Assembly: GCA_016710325.1 (NCBI GenBank)
Contig: JADJXK010000002.1
Location: 4,464,001 to 4,528,000, forward strand
Direction of reading: 5' to 3'
DNA from: Candidatus Leptofilum proximum
GTDB lineage: Bacteria > Chloroflexota > Anaerolineae > Promineifilales > Promineifilaceae
DNA length: 64,000 nucleotides
Part shown: positions 24,278 through 32,565 of the stretch, piece by piece
Position numbering within the stretch: position 1 is the stretch's first letter
Layout: each line of letters starts with the position of its first letter
Position numbers and translations under genes: made by a program
The notes under the pieces: generated by a model
What the model saw: only the letters and a program-made list of their open reading frames with translations
Database searches by the model: none
What the model was told of the DNA's origin: nothing

Positions 24278-24403
24278 CTATCCGCCAACGCTGCAAGAAC
24301 CAATGGATGGGCAGTCGCCCAGCAGCGAAATGGCCATTAAAGCCACAGGCAGCATGTGGATCAGGAAAGTTTGTAAGGCAAGCGCCTTTGCGGTCTGCAT
24401 CAC
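24278..24403 (-). CDS. Very small hydrophobic peptide with C-terminal Cys-Gly-rich tail
   Basis: A 41-residue peptide read from GTG 24403 (or 40 from ATG 24400). A consensus Shine-Dalgarno AAAGGAGGTGA lies immediately upstream (24419-24409), 8 nt from the GTG, which is far better than chance. The N-terminal half is hydrophobic (LALQTFLIHMLPVALMAI) and the tail is GDCPSIGSCSVGG, with two Cys five residues apart and a terminal Gly pair. This could be a secreted or processed signal peptide, a RiPP-like precursor or a small membrane protein. It is antisense to, and sits between, two STAND regulator loci. I do not recognise the family. Confidence 0.55.
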   Translation of the reverse strand: MMQTAKALALQTFLIHMLPVALMAISLLGDCPSIGSCSVGG

Positions 24404-24555
24404 GCGAGTCACCTCCTTTGTGGGGAACTCGTCGGGGCAGCGCGCTTCGGCCAGTTTCCTGGCCGCCTTAAGGACCCGCAACGGCTAATTGATTTGATGC
24501 CATTCATCGTGCCTGAAATCTGCGCCGCAGTTAGGCTCAATATGGATGAAAAAGG

Positions 24556-27021
24556 ATGAAAGACAATTCCCCCTGGTACTTCCTTTTAGACCACCTCATC
24601 AGTCGCGAAGGATTGAGCCGGTCACAAATTGCCCGCCGCTCCGGCGTGAGTGCCAAAACCGTCACAAGCTGGCTGCGCGGCGATGTACAGTCGCCACGTG
24701 ACTGGCAGCCGCTGGCACAGGTGCTGCTGGCGCTGCGGGCAACAACGTCAGAAACCAACCTCATTTTGCAGGGTGCCGGGCATCCACCCATCTTCCGGTT
24801 GGCACGCCGCGCATCCCAGGCAGAAATGGTGTTGTTGGCAGACTGGCTGTACCTGGATGTTCCATTTATGGCGCCTGACCGCTCGATTGAGACGGTGATC
24901 GGTAGGGAAACGGAACTCGTGCGGGCGGTGGAAAATCTACAGCGGCGGCAGCGCTGCGTGTTGGTGGGCATGGCTGGCATTGGCAAAACCACACTGGCCA
25001 TTGAGTTAGCCCATCAGCTGCGGCATGAATATGAGGAGGGTGTATTCTGGGGCAATTTGCGTACCGGTGTGGCGGATGCGGTTCTGGAAAGCTGGGGGCA
25101 AGCTCTGGGTGTTGATATGAGACGCATGGCTGATTTCGACAGCCGTGCGGCGGCGATGCGTTCCCTCTTAGCCCACAAAACGGTGCTCATTATTTTGGAT
25201 GATGTGGTGGACGGCCGTACTGCCCTGCAAATGATCCCGGCGCACAACCTTGATTGTGCTGTGCTGGTCACGACCCGTTCTGAGGATGCGGCTTCTTTGT
25301 TGACACGCAGGCAGTCTGACCTGGTGCTTCAGTTGGCGCCAATGCGTCGCCCGCACAGTCTGGCGATTTTGGCCGCCGTGATGGGCCAACCAGCAATAGA
25401 TAAGGCGGCTGTGGAAGCAGATCAGCTGGCGGCACTGTTAGGCGATATGCCTCTGGCGCTGCACATCAGTGCTGCTCTGTGCGTCGATGCCGGGTTGACA
25501 CTTCAGCATTTACTGGTGCTGCTGCGCGATCTGAACCACCGGCTGGATCATCTGCGCCTTGAGGACAGGCCGCTGGTGCGCCTGGCGTTTGAGCAAAGCT
25601 GGGCTCTGTTGGACGAGGCAGCGCGTCGTGGGCTGGCGACGTTGGCCGTTTTTGGGGGACGGCCGTTTGGGCTTACGGCTTTTGCTGCCTCTGCCGGGCT
25701 GACTGAACCGGAAGCTGCCTTGCTGCTCACCCGTCTTTGCCGCCGTTCACTGCTCACCATGATGAAAACGGCCGCCTCTTTTGGCACGCCACAGTACCAG
25801 CAGCATACCCTGCTGGCTGCCTTCGCCGCTGAGAAGTTGGCTGGTGATGATCCTTCGTGGGAGCGTTTCAGCGCCTATTATGCCGATCTGGCAGCCTACC
25901 CTGGCTGGTGGCGAACAGCAGAGCAGGATTTGTGGAGCAACGTCATGGCAGGCATGGAGACGGCGCACCGGCAGCAATCCTGGCCTCGGGTACTTGCCTA
26001 TGCCAACCATCTAACCGAAGCCTGGCGGCGGCAGGGGCTTTACGGCCTGGCCCGGCAAGGGTTTGCCTGGGCTTTAGACGCCGCTTGCGAAACGGCCGAT
26101 CCAGCGGCCGAGGCGCAAATCCGGCTGGCATGGGGGCAGGCTTGCCTGGAGCAGTCGGATTTTGCCGAGTCTCAGGAACTGCTGACCGCAGCCCTGGTCC
26201 TGTTCCAGACAGTCGGCGAAGAATTGGGGGTCGCCAATGCTCATTACCATTTGTCTCGTGTAGCGCTGCAGCAGACACGTTTTGATGACGCCGAATCTGC
26301 TGTTCAACAAGCCTACCAGGGCTACCAGCAGGTGGAAGATGTCATTGGCATGGGTCGGGCGTTGTATCGGTTGGGGGAAATTGCCTATTTTCGCGGGGAT
26401 AATGAACGCGCTGTAGGTTTGGTGATGGACGCTATCCGCAGCCAGCAGCAGGCGGGCGACAAGCTAGGCGAGCTGCGCAGCCGTCGCCTGGCAACCCTGG
26501 CGCTGATTTTGCTCACACAAATTGACGAGGCGGCCGTGCAGTGCCGGGTGGCGGCACAGTTGGTGGAAGAGGTGGATGATCTGGCGGAAACGGCCGCTTT
26601 CTACTACACCTATGCCGACTTGTTGCGCCAGCAGCAAGCTTTTGCCGAATCCCACAGTTACGCCCAAAAAGCGCTGACCTATTTTCGGCAAATGGCTGAT
26701 GGGAGTTCTGAGGCGAATGCCCTGCTGCTGCTGGCGGGGATTGAGGTGTTTTGGAATGAGGCTGAACCGTCGCGGCAGCAGTTTGCGGAGGGTCTGAGCT
26801 ACTGCCGCAATGGGCTGGCTGTTTCAGAGGCCGTCGGTTACGAGGTTGGTAAAGCGTTTTTGTTGTTGATGAACGGCCGTTTGCTGGCCCAGCAAGGGGA
26901 AAAAACGTTTGCCTGCACGACTTGGGCCGAAGCGCTCCGATTGGCCCAAGCGCTGCAGCACACCTGGCTGCAGCGCCGCCTGCAAACGCTTATAGATGAA
27001 ACGGGTTGTACCCCCCGCTAG
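24556..27021 (+). CDS. HTH / NB-ARC / TPR regulator (AfsR-like STAND protein)
   Basis: An 821-residue signalling regulator. Residues ~8-60 form an XRE-type HTH (LSRSQIARRSGVSAKTVTSWLRGD). The NB-ARC ATPase starts near 115, with Walker A GMAGIGKTTLA at ~138-148, Walker B VLIILDDVVDG near 210 and an AVLVTTRSED sensor. From ~480 to the end are TPR-like repeats (AEAQIRLAWGQACLEQSDFAE, ALYRLGEIAYFRGDNERAVG). Such proteins bind DNA through the HTH and switch on nucleotide exchange when the repeats meet a ligand. The stop overlaps the convergent HExxH gene by 32 nt. It is a fused counterpart of the split 21612-24226 pair and may control that locus or the very small ORF. Confidence 0.9.
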   Translation: MKDNSPWYFLLDHLISREGLSRSQIARRSGVSAKTVTSWLRGDVQSPRDWQPLAQVLLALRATTSETNLILQGAGHPPIFRLARRASQAEMVLLADWLYLDVPFMAPDRSIETVIGRETELVRAVENLQRRQRCVLVGMAGIGKTTLAIELAHQLRHEYEEGVFWGNLRTGVADAVLESWGQALGVDMRRMADFDSRAAAMRSLLAHKTVLIILDDVVDGRTALQMIPAHNLDCAVLVTTRSEDAASLLTRRQSDLVLQLAPMRRPHSLAILAAVMGQPAIDKAAVEADQLAALLGDMPLALHISAALCVDAGLTLQHLLVLLRDLNHRLDHLRLEDRPLVRLAFEQSWALLDEAARRGLATLAVFGGRPFGLTAFAASAGLTEPEAALLLTRLCRRSLLTMMKTAASFGTPQYQQHTLLAAFAAEKLAGDDPSWERFSAYYADLAAYPGWWRTAEQDLWSNVMAGMETAHRQQSWPRVLAYANHLTEAWRRQGLYGLARQGFAWALDAACETADPAAEAQIRLAWGQACLEQSDFAESQELLTAALVLFQTVGEELGVANAHYHLSRVALQQTRFDDAESAVQQAYQGYQQVEDVIGMGRALYRLGEIAYFRGDNERAVGLVMDAIRSQQQAGDKLGELRSRRLATLALILLTQIDEAAVQCRVAAQLVEEVDDLAETAAFYYTYADLLRQQQAFAESHSYAQKALTYFRQMADGSSEANALLLLAGIEVFWNEAEPSRQQFAEGLSYCRNGLAVSEAVGYEVGKAFLLLMNGRLLAQQGEKTFACTTWAEALRLAQALQHTWLQRRLQTLIDETGCTPR

Positions 27022-28468
27022 AGTCCCCCTCCCAGCCACCAACAGGCTGCGTTTCTGGCCCCTTTACAGCCCAGCCATCCGCCGCAAAGACTATCTTCCA
27101 TAGTTCCGGCTCTAGATATCTTTCGAAGTTTGCTTCACGTACAGTCACAAAGGCGTGAGTCTTGGCGGGTTGTTCCCCTTTCTTTTGTTCGGACTTTTCG
27201 GGTTGGATATTTGAATCCGGATTTTTTGGGGGATCTATTGTTTTCTCAAAGTTTTTATACCGCCTTTCCTTTTCTTCTTCCCATTTTTTCTTGTTTTCAG
27301 CCGGTAATGATTGATTAGCATTCCACCATCCTACCGGCGATCCTACATCCCAATTTTCTTCCGTTTTTAATTTCGGAAGGATGTTATCTAATATTTTAAC
27401 TATAACTGTTTGAAGGGTATTTTTTGCGGTGCCTAGCTTAACTTTGATCTCCTTCCTTTCCCAATCGATTGTTCGGAAGTATTCATGGCCACCTCTATCT
27501 TTGACAATCGCTGCTACATTGCCTGCCCTTGAATCACGAGTGTGGGGAGAGAGTTCAAGAGTAGAAAGTGTGAGCAGAAAAAGATACGGCCGTAAAAGGT
27601 CAATTGGATGAACCCGATTGTCATGTACATATTCGCTCGGGAGATTATCAGCAATCATTTCTAATGCCCAGAGTGACATGGCTAACTGTTTACTTACTAC
27701 GAAACCAAACACATCTGAAAAAATTTCTTCAATCCAATTTTTTATGTATGGCATTTCCCCACGAACGATGTATCTGAGTATTTCCCGGATGCTTTGACCG
27801 TTGACTTGTCCATGCCAGTAAGCGTAGTGGCCTAATTCATGCCCGATGACTAACAAATCCCGCCTGTGATCAGGCCGTGTGGCTGTTAGTGGAATTCCAA
27901 TTAAAGCCACATTATCGTATGGAATCATGCGAATCAAAGGTGAACGATTAAAGTATGTAATTACTTTAGGGTGCAAAGAAACCTTTTCGTCACCATGCGA
28001 AAACTCGATCATCTTTTTGACCCTGCCCAAAAGCTCTTGTCCCCATTTGTCGGCTAAGTTCAAGGTTTCTTGCTGAAATTCTGTACCGTGCTGCCGTTGA
28101 TGCATGGCCCGCTGAATGATTTCAAAGTCAACAGCAATTTGATCCAGGATAGTGCGTAAGACGTACTCTGGTGGATAGTCGTAATCTTTGATCAATTTTG
28201 GTGACGCTGCACCAAAGCCGCCATCCTTTTTAGCCTGTTCAAAATCTTTGTTCTCTTTGTAATGACCAAGACTGTGAGTAAATCCAAGAAAAAAATATAA
28301 AAATTGCTTTTGGCCAAACGCCAACAGGTTACAGAGCAGCCCTTTGAATGGTTCCTTGGTATCTTTACTTTTTCTGGTTGCTTGTATCGTTTTTTTTAGA
28401 GCGAGCCAACGATGCAGCCAAAAAATATCGGGATCGCGCAGCTGGTTGGGGGGTGCAGAATCGGTCAT
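26990..28468 (-). CDS. HExxH putative zinc metallopeptidase
   Basis: A 492-residue protein with LLVIGHELGHYAYWHG, placing HELGH at about 207-211, and a following WIEEIFSDVFGFVVS segment that could give the third, acidic zinc ligand of a gluzincin. The N-terminal ~200 residues are helical and charged; the C-terminus has a Lys/Glu-rich linker (EEKERRYKNFEKTI). A longer frame begins at 28744, but ATG 28468 has GGAGG 6 nt upstream and is preferred. It is AT-richer than its neighbours and carries one ACGGCCGT. The 3' end overlaps the convergent HTH-NB-ARC-TPR gene. The family cannot be named from sequence alone. Confidence 0.7.
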   Translation of the reverse strand: MTDSAPPNQLRDPDIFWLHRWLALKKTIQATRKSKDTKEPFKGLLCNLLAFGQKQFLYFFLGFTHSLGHYKENKDFEQAKKDGGFGAASPKLIKDYDYPPEYVLRTILDQIAVDFEIIQRAMHQRQHGTEFQQETLNLADKWGQELLGRVKKMIEFSHGDEKVSLHPKVITYFNRSPLIRMIPYDNVALIGIPLTATRPDHRRDLLVIGHELGHYAYWHGQVNGQSIREILRYIVRGEMPYIKNWIEEIFSDVFGFVVSKQLAMSLWALEMIADNLPSEYVHDNRVHPIDLLRPYLFLLTLSTLELSPHTRDSRAGNVAAIVKDRGGHEYFRTIDWERKEIKVKLGTAKNTLQTVIVKILDNILPKLKTEENWDVGSPVGWWNANQSLPAENKKKWEEEKERRYKNFEKTIDPPKNPDSNIQPEKSEQKKGEQPAKTHAFVTVREANFERYLEPELWKIVFAADGWAVKGPETQPVGGWEGDSSGGYNPFHL

Positions 28469-28653
28469 CGGGAGCCTCCTTACTGAAACGGTGTGTAGGT
28501 TGCGTTGAACAACAACAGGATAGTGGCGTTGGTGTAGGGGCGATGGTTGAATTGGGATGAGATTGGCGAAAAACTTCCAGAGAATACCTGGGGAGAGTAT
28601 AGCAGGCTTTTGCTTTGTTTGGAATTTAAAATGCGTGCGTTGGTGGGCTTGTG

Positions 28654-28685
28654 GGGTAGGGTAAAGGCGCGCCTTTGCCCTACCC
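28654..28685. terminator. GC-rich hairpin downstream of the SMP-30 gene
   Basis: GGGTAGGGTAAAGGC (28654-28668) pairs with GCCTTTGCCCTACCC (28671-28685) with one G-T wobble and a 2-nt centre. It begins 6 nt after the SMP-30 stop on the minus strand. No T-run follows, so it is a stable 3' end or weak terminator. Confidence 0.55.
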
Positions 28686-28691
28686 AGCAAC

Positions 28692-29564
28692 TCATCCCGC
28701 GAATTGCGGCGTGGGCAGCCCTTTGACGCCGGGTTGGTAGGCAAACAGGCTGCCCGACAGCGGGTATTTTTCCAGCTCTGCCGCTGACATATTTTGTGCG
28801 GCGGTGGTGATGTACAGCGTGTCTAAATTCGGCCCGCCAAAGGTGCAGCTGGTGACGTTGGGTACCGGCAGCGGCACGACCTCTAGAATTTCGCCCGTGG
28901 GCGCAAACCGGGTGAGCCTTGCCCCACCGTAGTGGGCCAGCCACAGACAGTTTTCGCTGTCTACTGTCATGCCGTCGGGCGCGCCGTCTTTGGCGAAGGT
29001 GAGTTGGGTAAACGGCCGTTTCCCCCGCACCGTTCCATCATCCTGTAAATCAAACGCGTACACAAAACCTTTGACCGAATCATTGTGGTACATCGTTGTG
29101 CCGTCCAGGCTGAAGGCCGGACCGTTGGTGATGATGTACTCCTCGTCCACGGTATGCAGCGATAAATCGGGATCGAGCCGGTAAAGCGTGCCGCTGGCCT
29201 CTTTCTCCTGCCTGTTCATGGTGCCTGCCCAGTAACGGCCGTACCCATCCACCTTGCCGTCGTTAAACCGGTTGTCTGGCAGATCGGTTTCTACCGGCAC
29301 GAGCGGCTCGATGGTGCGGCTGTCCAGATCGATGGCCGCAAAACCGTGCGTCACGGTGCCCACAAAACCACCCGATTGGCGCAGCGCCAGGCTGGTAATT
29401 GGCTCGCTGAACGTCCAGCTGCGCTTCTGGCCGCTGGCCGGTTCCAGCCGGTGCACCTGCCGGTTCAAAATATCGACCCAGTAAAGCGCGTTTTCCTGCG
29501 CTGCCCACAATGGCCCCTCGCCAAGCTGGGCCGGAATCTGCCATATGCAGGTTACCTCACTCAT
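28692..29564 (-). CDS. SMP-30/gluconolactonase family sugar lactonase
   Basis: A 290-residue six-bladed propeller lactonase. It carries the family metal-site motifs: LGEGPLW with Glu16, NRFNDGKVDGYGRYWAGTMN near 97-115, ITNGPAFSLDGTTMYHNDS near 145, and GAPDGMTVDSENCLWLAHYGG. These enzymes hydrolyse aldonolactones to aldonates, and xylonolactone is plausible given the xylose cluster next door. It follows the GH43 gene on the same strand, separated by a 77-nt gap with ATCTGTG-type words. Confidence 0.88.
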   Translation of the reverse strand: MSEVTCIWQIPAQLGEGPLWAAQENALYWVDILNRQVHRLEPASGQKRSWTFSEPITSLALRQSGGFVGTVTHGFAAIDLDSRTIEPLVPVETDLPDNRFNDGKVDGYGRYWAGTMNRQEKEASGTLYRLDPDLSLHTVDEEYIITNGPAFSLDGTTMYHNDSVKGFVYAFDLQDDGTVRGKRPFTQLTFAKDGAPDGMTVDSENCLWLAHYGGARLTRFAPTGEILEVVPLPVPNVTSCTFGGPNLDTLYITTAAQNMSAAELEKYPLSGSLFAYQPGVKGLPTPQFAG

Positions 29565-29574
29565 CTAAACTCCT

Positions 29575-29610
29575 TATCTGTGCCCATCTCTGTTCATCTG
29601 TGACCCGTTT
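29575..29610. repeat. Single-arm ATCTGTG word repeat
   Basis: A run of TATCTGTGCCCATCTCTG and TTCATCTGTGACC words lies between the GH43 and SMP-30 genes. It is one arm of the ATCTGTG hairpin family; the opposite arm is not obvious here. Confidence 0.5.
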
Positions 29611-29641
29611 GTTATCTCCGACAGACTGCTTGTGTCAAATT

Positions 29642-31210
29642 TCAAGCCTCACCTTGATACTCGAACCAGTCGAAGTCGGCGACGTTGTCGCTGGGCTGGC
29701 CGCTGCTGCTGGCGTACAAACCCAGGTACGCGCCGGTAAAGCCGGAAGCCACCGGCGTGCTGAGGATACGGCCGTCTACCCCCTCCGCCACTGTTTGCCA
29801 CACACCCGGTTCAGTCGCGATGTCAAAACGGTACGCCTGTCCCCTGGCCGATACCCTGAAATAGTAGCGGCCACCGTTCACGGGCTGTTCTGCCAGGATC
29901 GTTTCTGTACCGGCGGCGCGTTTGATGAGGCGTACGGCCGTTTCCCCTCCCCCTACCAGGCACACCACCAAACGAAAATGAAAGTTGTTGTTTTGCAGGA
30001 GGGCCATACCCGCACACTCGCCCGCCTGCTGTGGTGAGAATTCCAGCACGGTCTGAGCCGAAAAGTTGATGTGCTGCTGCCGCCGCCCGACAAAGGTGGG
30101 GTTGGTCTGCTCCGCCAGCGTTTCTGGTCGCAAATAAAGCCGCAGGTGAGACGGCCGTTCCGCCAAACTATAAATTTTCTCTCGCGGGGTGCGAATCAAG
30201 TTCCAGCAGTTGCCCAGCTGCGGTGCGTCAAACTGGTCGCAGGCGGGGGAGGTGGGCCAGCGCTGTTCGGGCAAATCAGGGGCGGCGTGGTGGAATTCAA
30301 CACGGCCGTTGCCTGGGCTCACTACCGGCCAGCCTTCTTCCCAGCGCACCGGAACCATAAACGTCTCGCGCCCTAAATTGTAGTAGTAACCATCATACGG
30401 CCGCATCGCCAAGAGCACCATCCACCATTCACCCTGCGGCGTTTCCACCAGGTCGGCATGGCCCGTGCCCACGATGGGATAGTCCAGCCCCAGGTGCCGG
30501 TGCGTTAAGATGGGGTTACGCGGGTTGCCCAGGTACGGCCCGGTAATCTTCTCGCTGCGGGCAATGGTGATGGCATGGTTGTGGGCTGTGCCGCCCTCGG
30601 CAATCAGCAGATAGTAAAAGCCATCTTTGGCGTAGAGATGAGGCGCTTCGGCATGAACACCACCTTTCACCGCGCCGTCCCACAGGGCAATTCGCTCACC
30701 CGTCAGCTGCATGGTGTTTAAATCGACTTCTTGCAGCCAGATTTCGCGGTGGCCGGGAAACTGCTCACCTGACGGCGGGATACGATTGCCGGTGTAGTAG
30801 CAACGGCCGTCTTCATCAAACAACAACGATGGGTCAATGCCCGGCGCATCGTCCAGCCAGTAGGGTTCTGACCAATCTCCAGCGGGATCTGTGGCCGTGA
30901 CAATAAAATTCCGGCCGCTATCTTGCCCCAGCACAAGCGTGTTAATCACGTAAAAAACGCCATCGTGGTAACGAATCGTTGGCGCATACAGGCCGCGCGA
31001 GGCCGGTAAACCGTCCAGCGGCAGCTGGCTGGGGCGGTCCAGCACGTGCCCCATTTGCCGCCAGTGCACCAGGTCACGGCTGTGAAAAATGGGCAGGCCG
31101 GGGAAGTATTCAAACGTCGAGGTGACCATGTAATAATCCTCTCCCACACGGCAGAGGGAAGGGTCTGGGTAAAATCCAGGCAGAATAGGATTCCGGTAGA
31201 CGCGATTCAT
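29642..31210 (-). CDS. GH43 beta-xylosidase / alpha-arabinofuranosidase
   Basis: A 522-residue glycoside hydrolase family 43 enzyme. The N-terminal five-bladed propeller carries the base in NPILPGFYPDPS near 7-18, the pKa-modulating Asp in GIDPSLLFDEDG near 125-136, and the acid Glu in GVHAEAPHLYAKDG near 185-198. The C-terminal ~200 residues are the beta-sandwich typical of GH43 xylosidases. There is no signal peptide, so it would act on imported xylo-oligosaccharides. It is transcribed divergently from the Gfo/Idh-GH31-GH3-xylAB group and belongs functionally with it. Confidence 0.9.
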   Translation of the reverse strand: MNRVYRNPILPGFYPDPSLCRVGEDYYMVTSTFEYFPGLPIFHSRDLVHWRQMGHVLDRPSQLPLDGLPASRGLYAPTIRYHDGVFYVINTLVLGQDSGRNFIVTATDPAGDWSEPYWLDDAPGIDPSLLFDEDGRCYYTGNRIPPSGEQFPGHREIWLQEVDLNTMQLTGERIALWDGAVKGGVHAEAPHLYAKDGFYYLLIAEGGTAHNHAITIARSEKITGPYLGNPRNPILTHRHLGLDYPIVGTGHADLVETPQGEWWMVLLAMRPYDGYYYNLGRETFMVPVRWEEGWPVVSPGNGRVEFHHAAPDLPEQRWPTSPACDQFDAPQLGNCWNLIRTPREKIYSLAERPSHLRLYLRPETLAEQTNPTFVGRRQQHINFSAQTVLEFSPQQAGECAGMALLQNNNFHFRLVVCLVGGGETAVRLIKRAAGTETILAEQPVNGGRYYFRVSARGQAYRFDIATEPGVWQTVAEGVDGRILSTPVASGFTGAYLGLYASSSGQPSDNVADFDWFEYQGEA

Positions 31211-31470
31211 AGCACACTCCTAGATGGGACAAGGTGACAAGGTGGCAGATGCCTTTTGTCAGAATAACTTTGGCCAAACATTGTATCCTGCGGGCAGGGG
31301 CTCGTCATATTTTGGGTTGTCTTGACGGAGGGGATTTTGAGAAGGGAACGGCCGTCACCCAGGCAACGGCCGTTCCCCAGCAGCCCTGGCACAAAGAATG
31401 AGCTTGATTTATGCTTTGTAGAGACGTTGCATTGCAACGTCTCTACGAACCAGAAAAAAGGAGCAGTGAA
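31211..31470. promoter_or_regulatory. Divergent control region of the xylan genes
   Basis: This 260-bp gap separates leftward GH43 from rightward Gfo/Idh genes. It includes two ACGGCCGT octamers close together (about 31349-31375) and the perfect palindrome at 31418-31446. I did not find a TGCAAACG-type LacI operator here. The Gfo/Idh start has GGAG 7 nt upstream. Confidence 0.45.
31418..31446. repeat. 29-bp perfect palindrome GTAGAGACGTTGCA...
   Basis: Arms of 14 nt (31418-31431 and 31433-31446) pair perfectly around a single T. This GTAGAGACGTTGCA palindrome resembles a dispersed element I associate with cyanobacteria and filamentous bacteria. It lies 25 nt before the Gfo/Idh start codon and would fold in the leader. 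Confidence 0.85.
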
Positions 31471-32460
31471 ATGGAAAAATTTCGATGGGGCGTTCTGGCC
31501 ACTGGGTGGATTGCCGATCAGCTGGCGGCGGCTATCAACAGCCAGCCCGATGCAGTTTGCCTGGCCGTCGGCTCACGTTCGCAAGACTCGGCGGATGCGT
31601 TTGGCGAAAAATGGGGCATTCCGCGCCGGTATCCCACCTATGAAGCGCTGGCCGCAGACCCCGATGTGGACGTGATTTACATCGCCACGCCGCACAATTT
31701 GCATTATGAAAATATGAAGCTGTGCCTGAACGCTGGCAAACATGTGCTGTGTGAAAAACCACTTACGGTAAATGCAGCCCAGGCGCAAGAATGTATGGAA
31801 CTCGCTAGAGAAAAAGGGCTCTTTTTGATGGAGGCCATGTGGATGAAGTTTATCCCGGCGATCCGGCAGATGATGAAGTGGCTGGGCAACGGCCGTATTG
31901 GTACCGTTCAGCTGGTTCAGGCCAACTTTGCCTTTAACATCCCCTTCAATCCCCACAGCCGGTTATATGATCCGGCGCTGGCCGGTGGGGCGCTGCTGGA
32001 CATGGGCATTTACCCCGCCACGCTGGTGCACCTGGTGCTGGGCAAACCAGACCGGATTCTCTCGGCGGCGCATTTGGGGGAGACGGGGGTGGATGAGCTC
32101 AACACGGCCATCTGGCAGTACCAAAGCGGCGCCCAGGCGGTGCTGCTCAGTACCCAGCGGTTGGAACGGCCGTGTGAAGCCTTCATCACCGGCAGCCAGG
32201 GGTACATCAAGCTGCATCACATGTTCTGGCACGCCCAAACCCTCACCGTCCAGCAGGTTGGCGGCAAGCCGGAAGTGATTCAGCTGCCCTACGAGGGCAA
32301 CGGCTACGGCTACCAGGTGCGCGAGGTCCATGACTGTTTGCGCGCGGGTAAACTGGAATCGGCCGTGGTGCCCCATGTCGACACACTGGAAATCATGACC
32401 CTGCTGGACGAAATGCGCGGGCAGTGGGGACTGAAATATCCAGAAGAGCAAGCAATTTAG
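31471..32460 (+). CDS. Gfo/Idh/MocA-family NAD(P)-dependent oxidoreductase
   Basis: A 329-residue sugar-type dehydrogenase. The Rossmann start is RWGVLATGWIADQL near 5-18, DVDVIYIATPHNLH follows near 69-82, and the family lysine lies in HVLCEKPLTVN near 94-104. The second half is the alpha/beta substrate domain (GRIGTVQLVQANFAFN, then AGGALLDMGIYPATLVHLVLG). ATG 31471 is chosen over a longer frame because GGAG sits 7 nt upstream and the conserved fold begins there. In this cluster it probably oxidises or isomerises a sugar such as xylose or a xyloside. Confidence 0.88.
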   Translation: MEKFRWGVLATGWIADQLAAAINSQPDAVCLAVGSRSQDSADAFGEKWGIPRRYPTYEALAADPDVDVIYIATPHNLHYENMKLCLNAGKHVLCEKPLTVNAAQAQECMELAREKGLFLMEAMWMKFIPAIRQMMKWLGNGRIGTVQLVQANFAFNIPFNPHSRLYDPALAGGALLDMGIYPATLVHLVLGKPDRILSAAHLGETGVDELNTAIWQYQSGAQAVLLSTQRLERPCEAFITGSQGYIKLHHMFWHAQTLTVQQVGGKPEVIQLPYEGNGYGYQVREVHDCLRAGKLESAVVPHVDTLEIMTLLDEMRGQWGLKYPEEQAI

Positions 32461-32466
32461 CGCAAA

Positions 32467-32546
32467 AGTGAAGCGTGAAACGTGAAACGTGAAGGAAAAA
32501 TCACGTTTCACGTTTCACGCTTCACGCTTCACATTTCACGTTTCAT
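32467..32546. repeat. GTGAAACGTGAAGC word hairpin
   Basis: The left arm has tandem GTGAAACGTGAAACGTGAAG words and the right arm has six CACGTTT/CACGCTT words, separated by GAAAAA. It fills the gap between the Gfo/Idh and GH31 genes and extends the GH31 frame artificially. The same words occur at 38557-38604 and 41436-41488. Confidence 0.85.
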
Positions 32547-32565
32547 AAGAAAAAGGACTCCTCCC

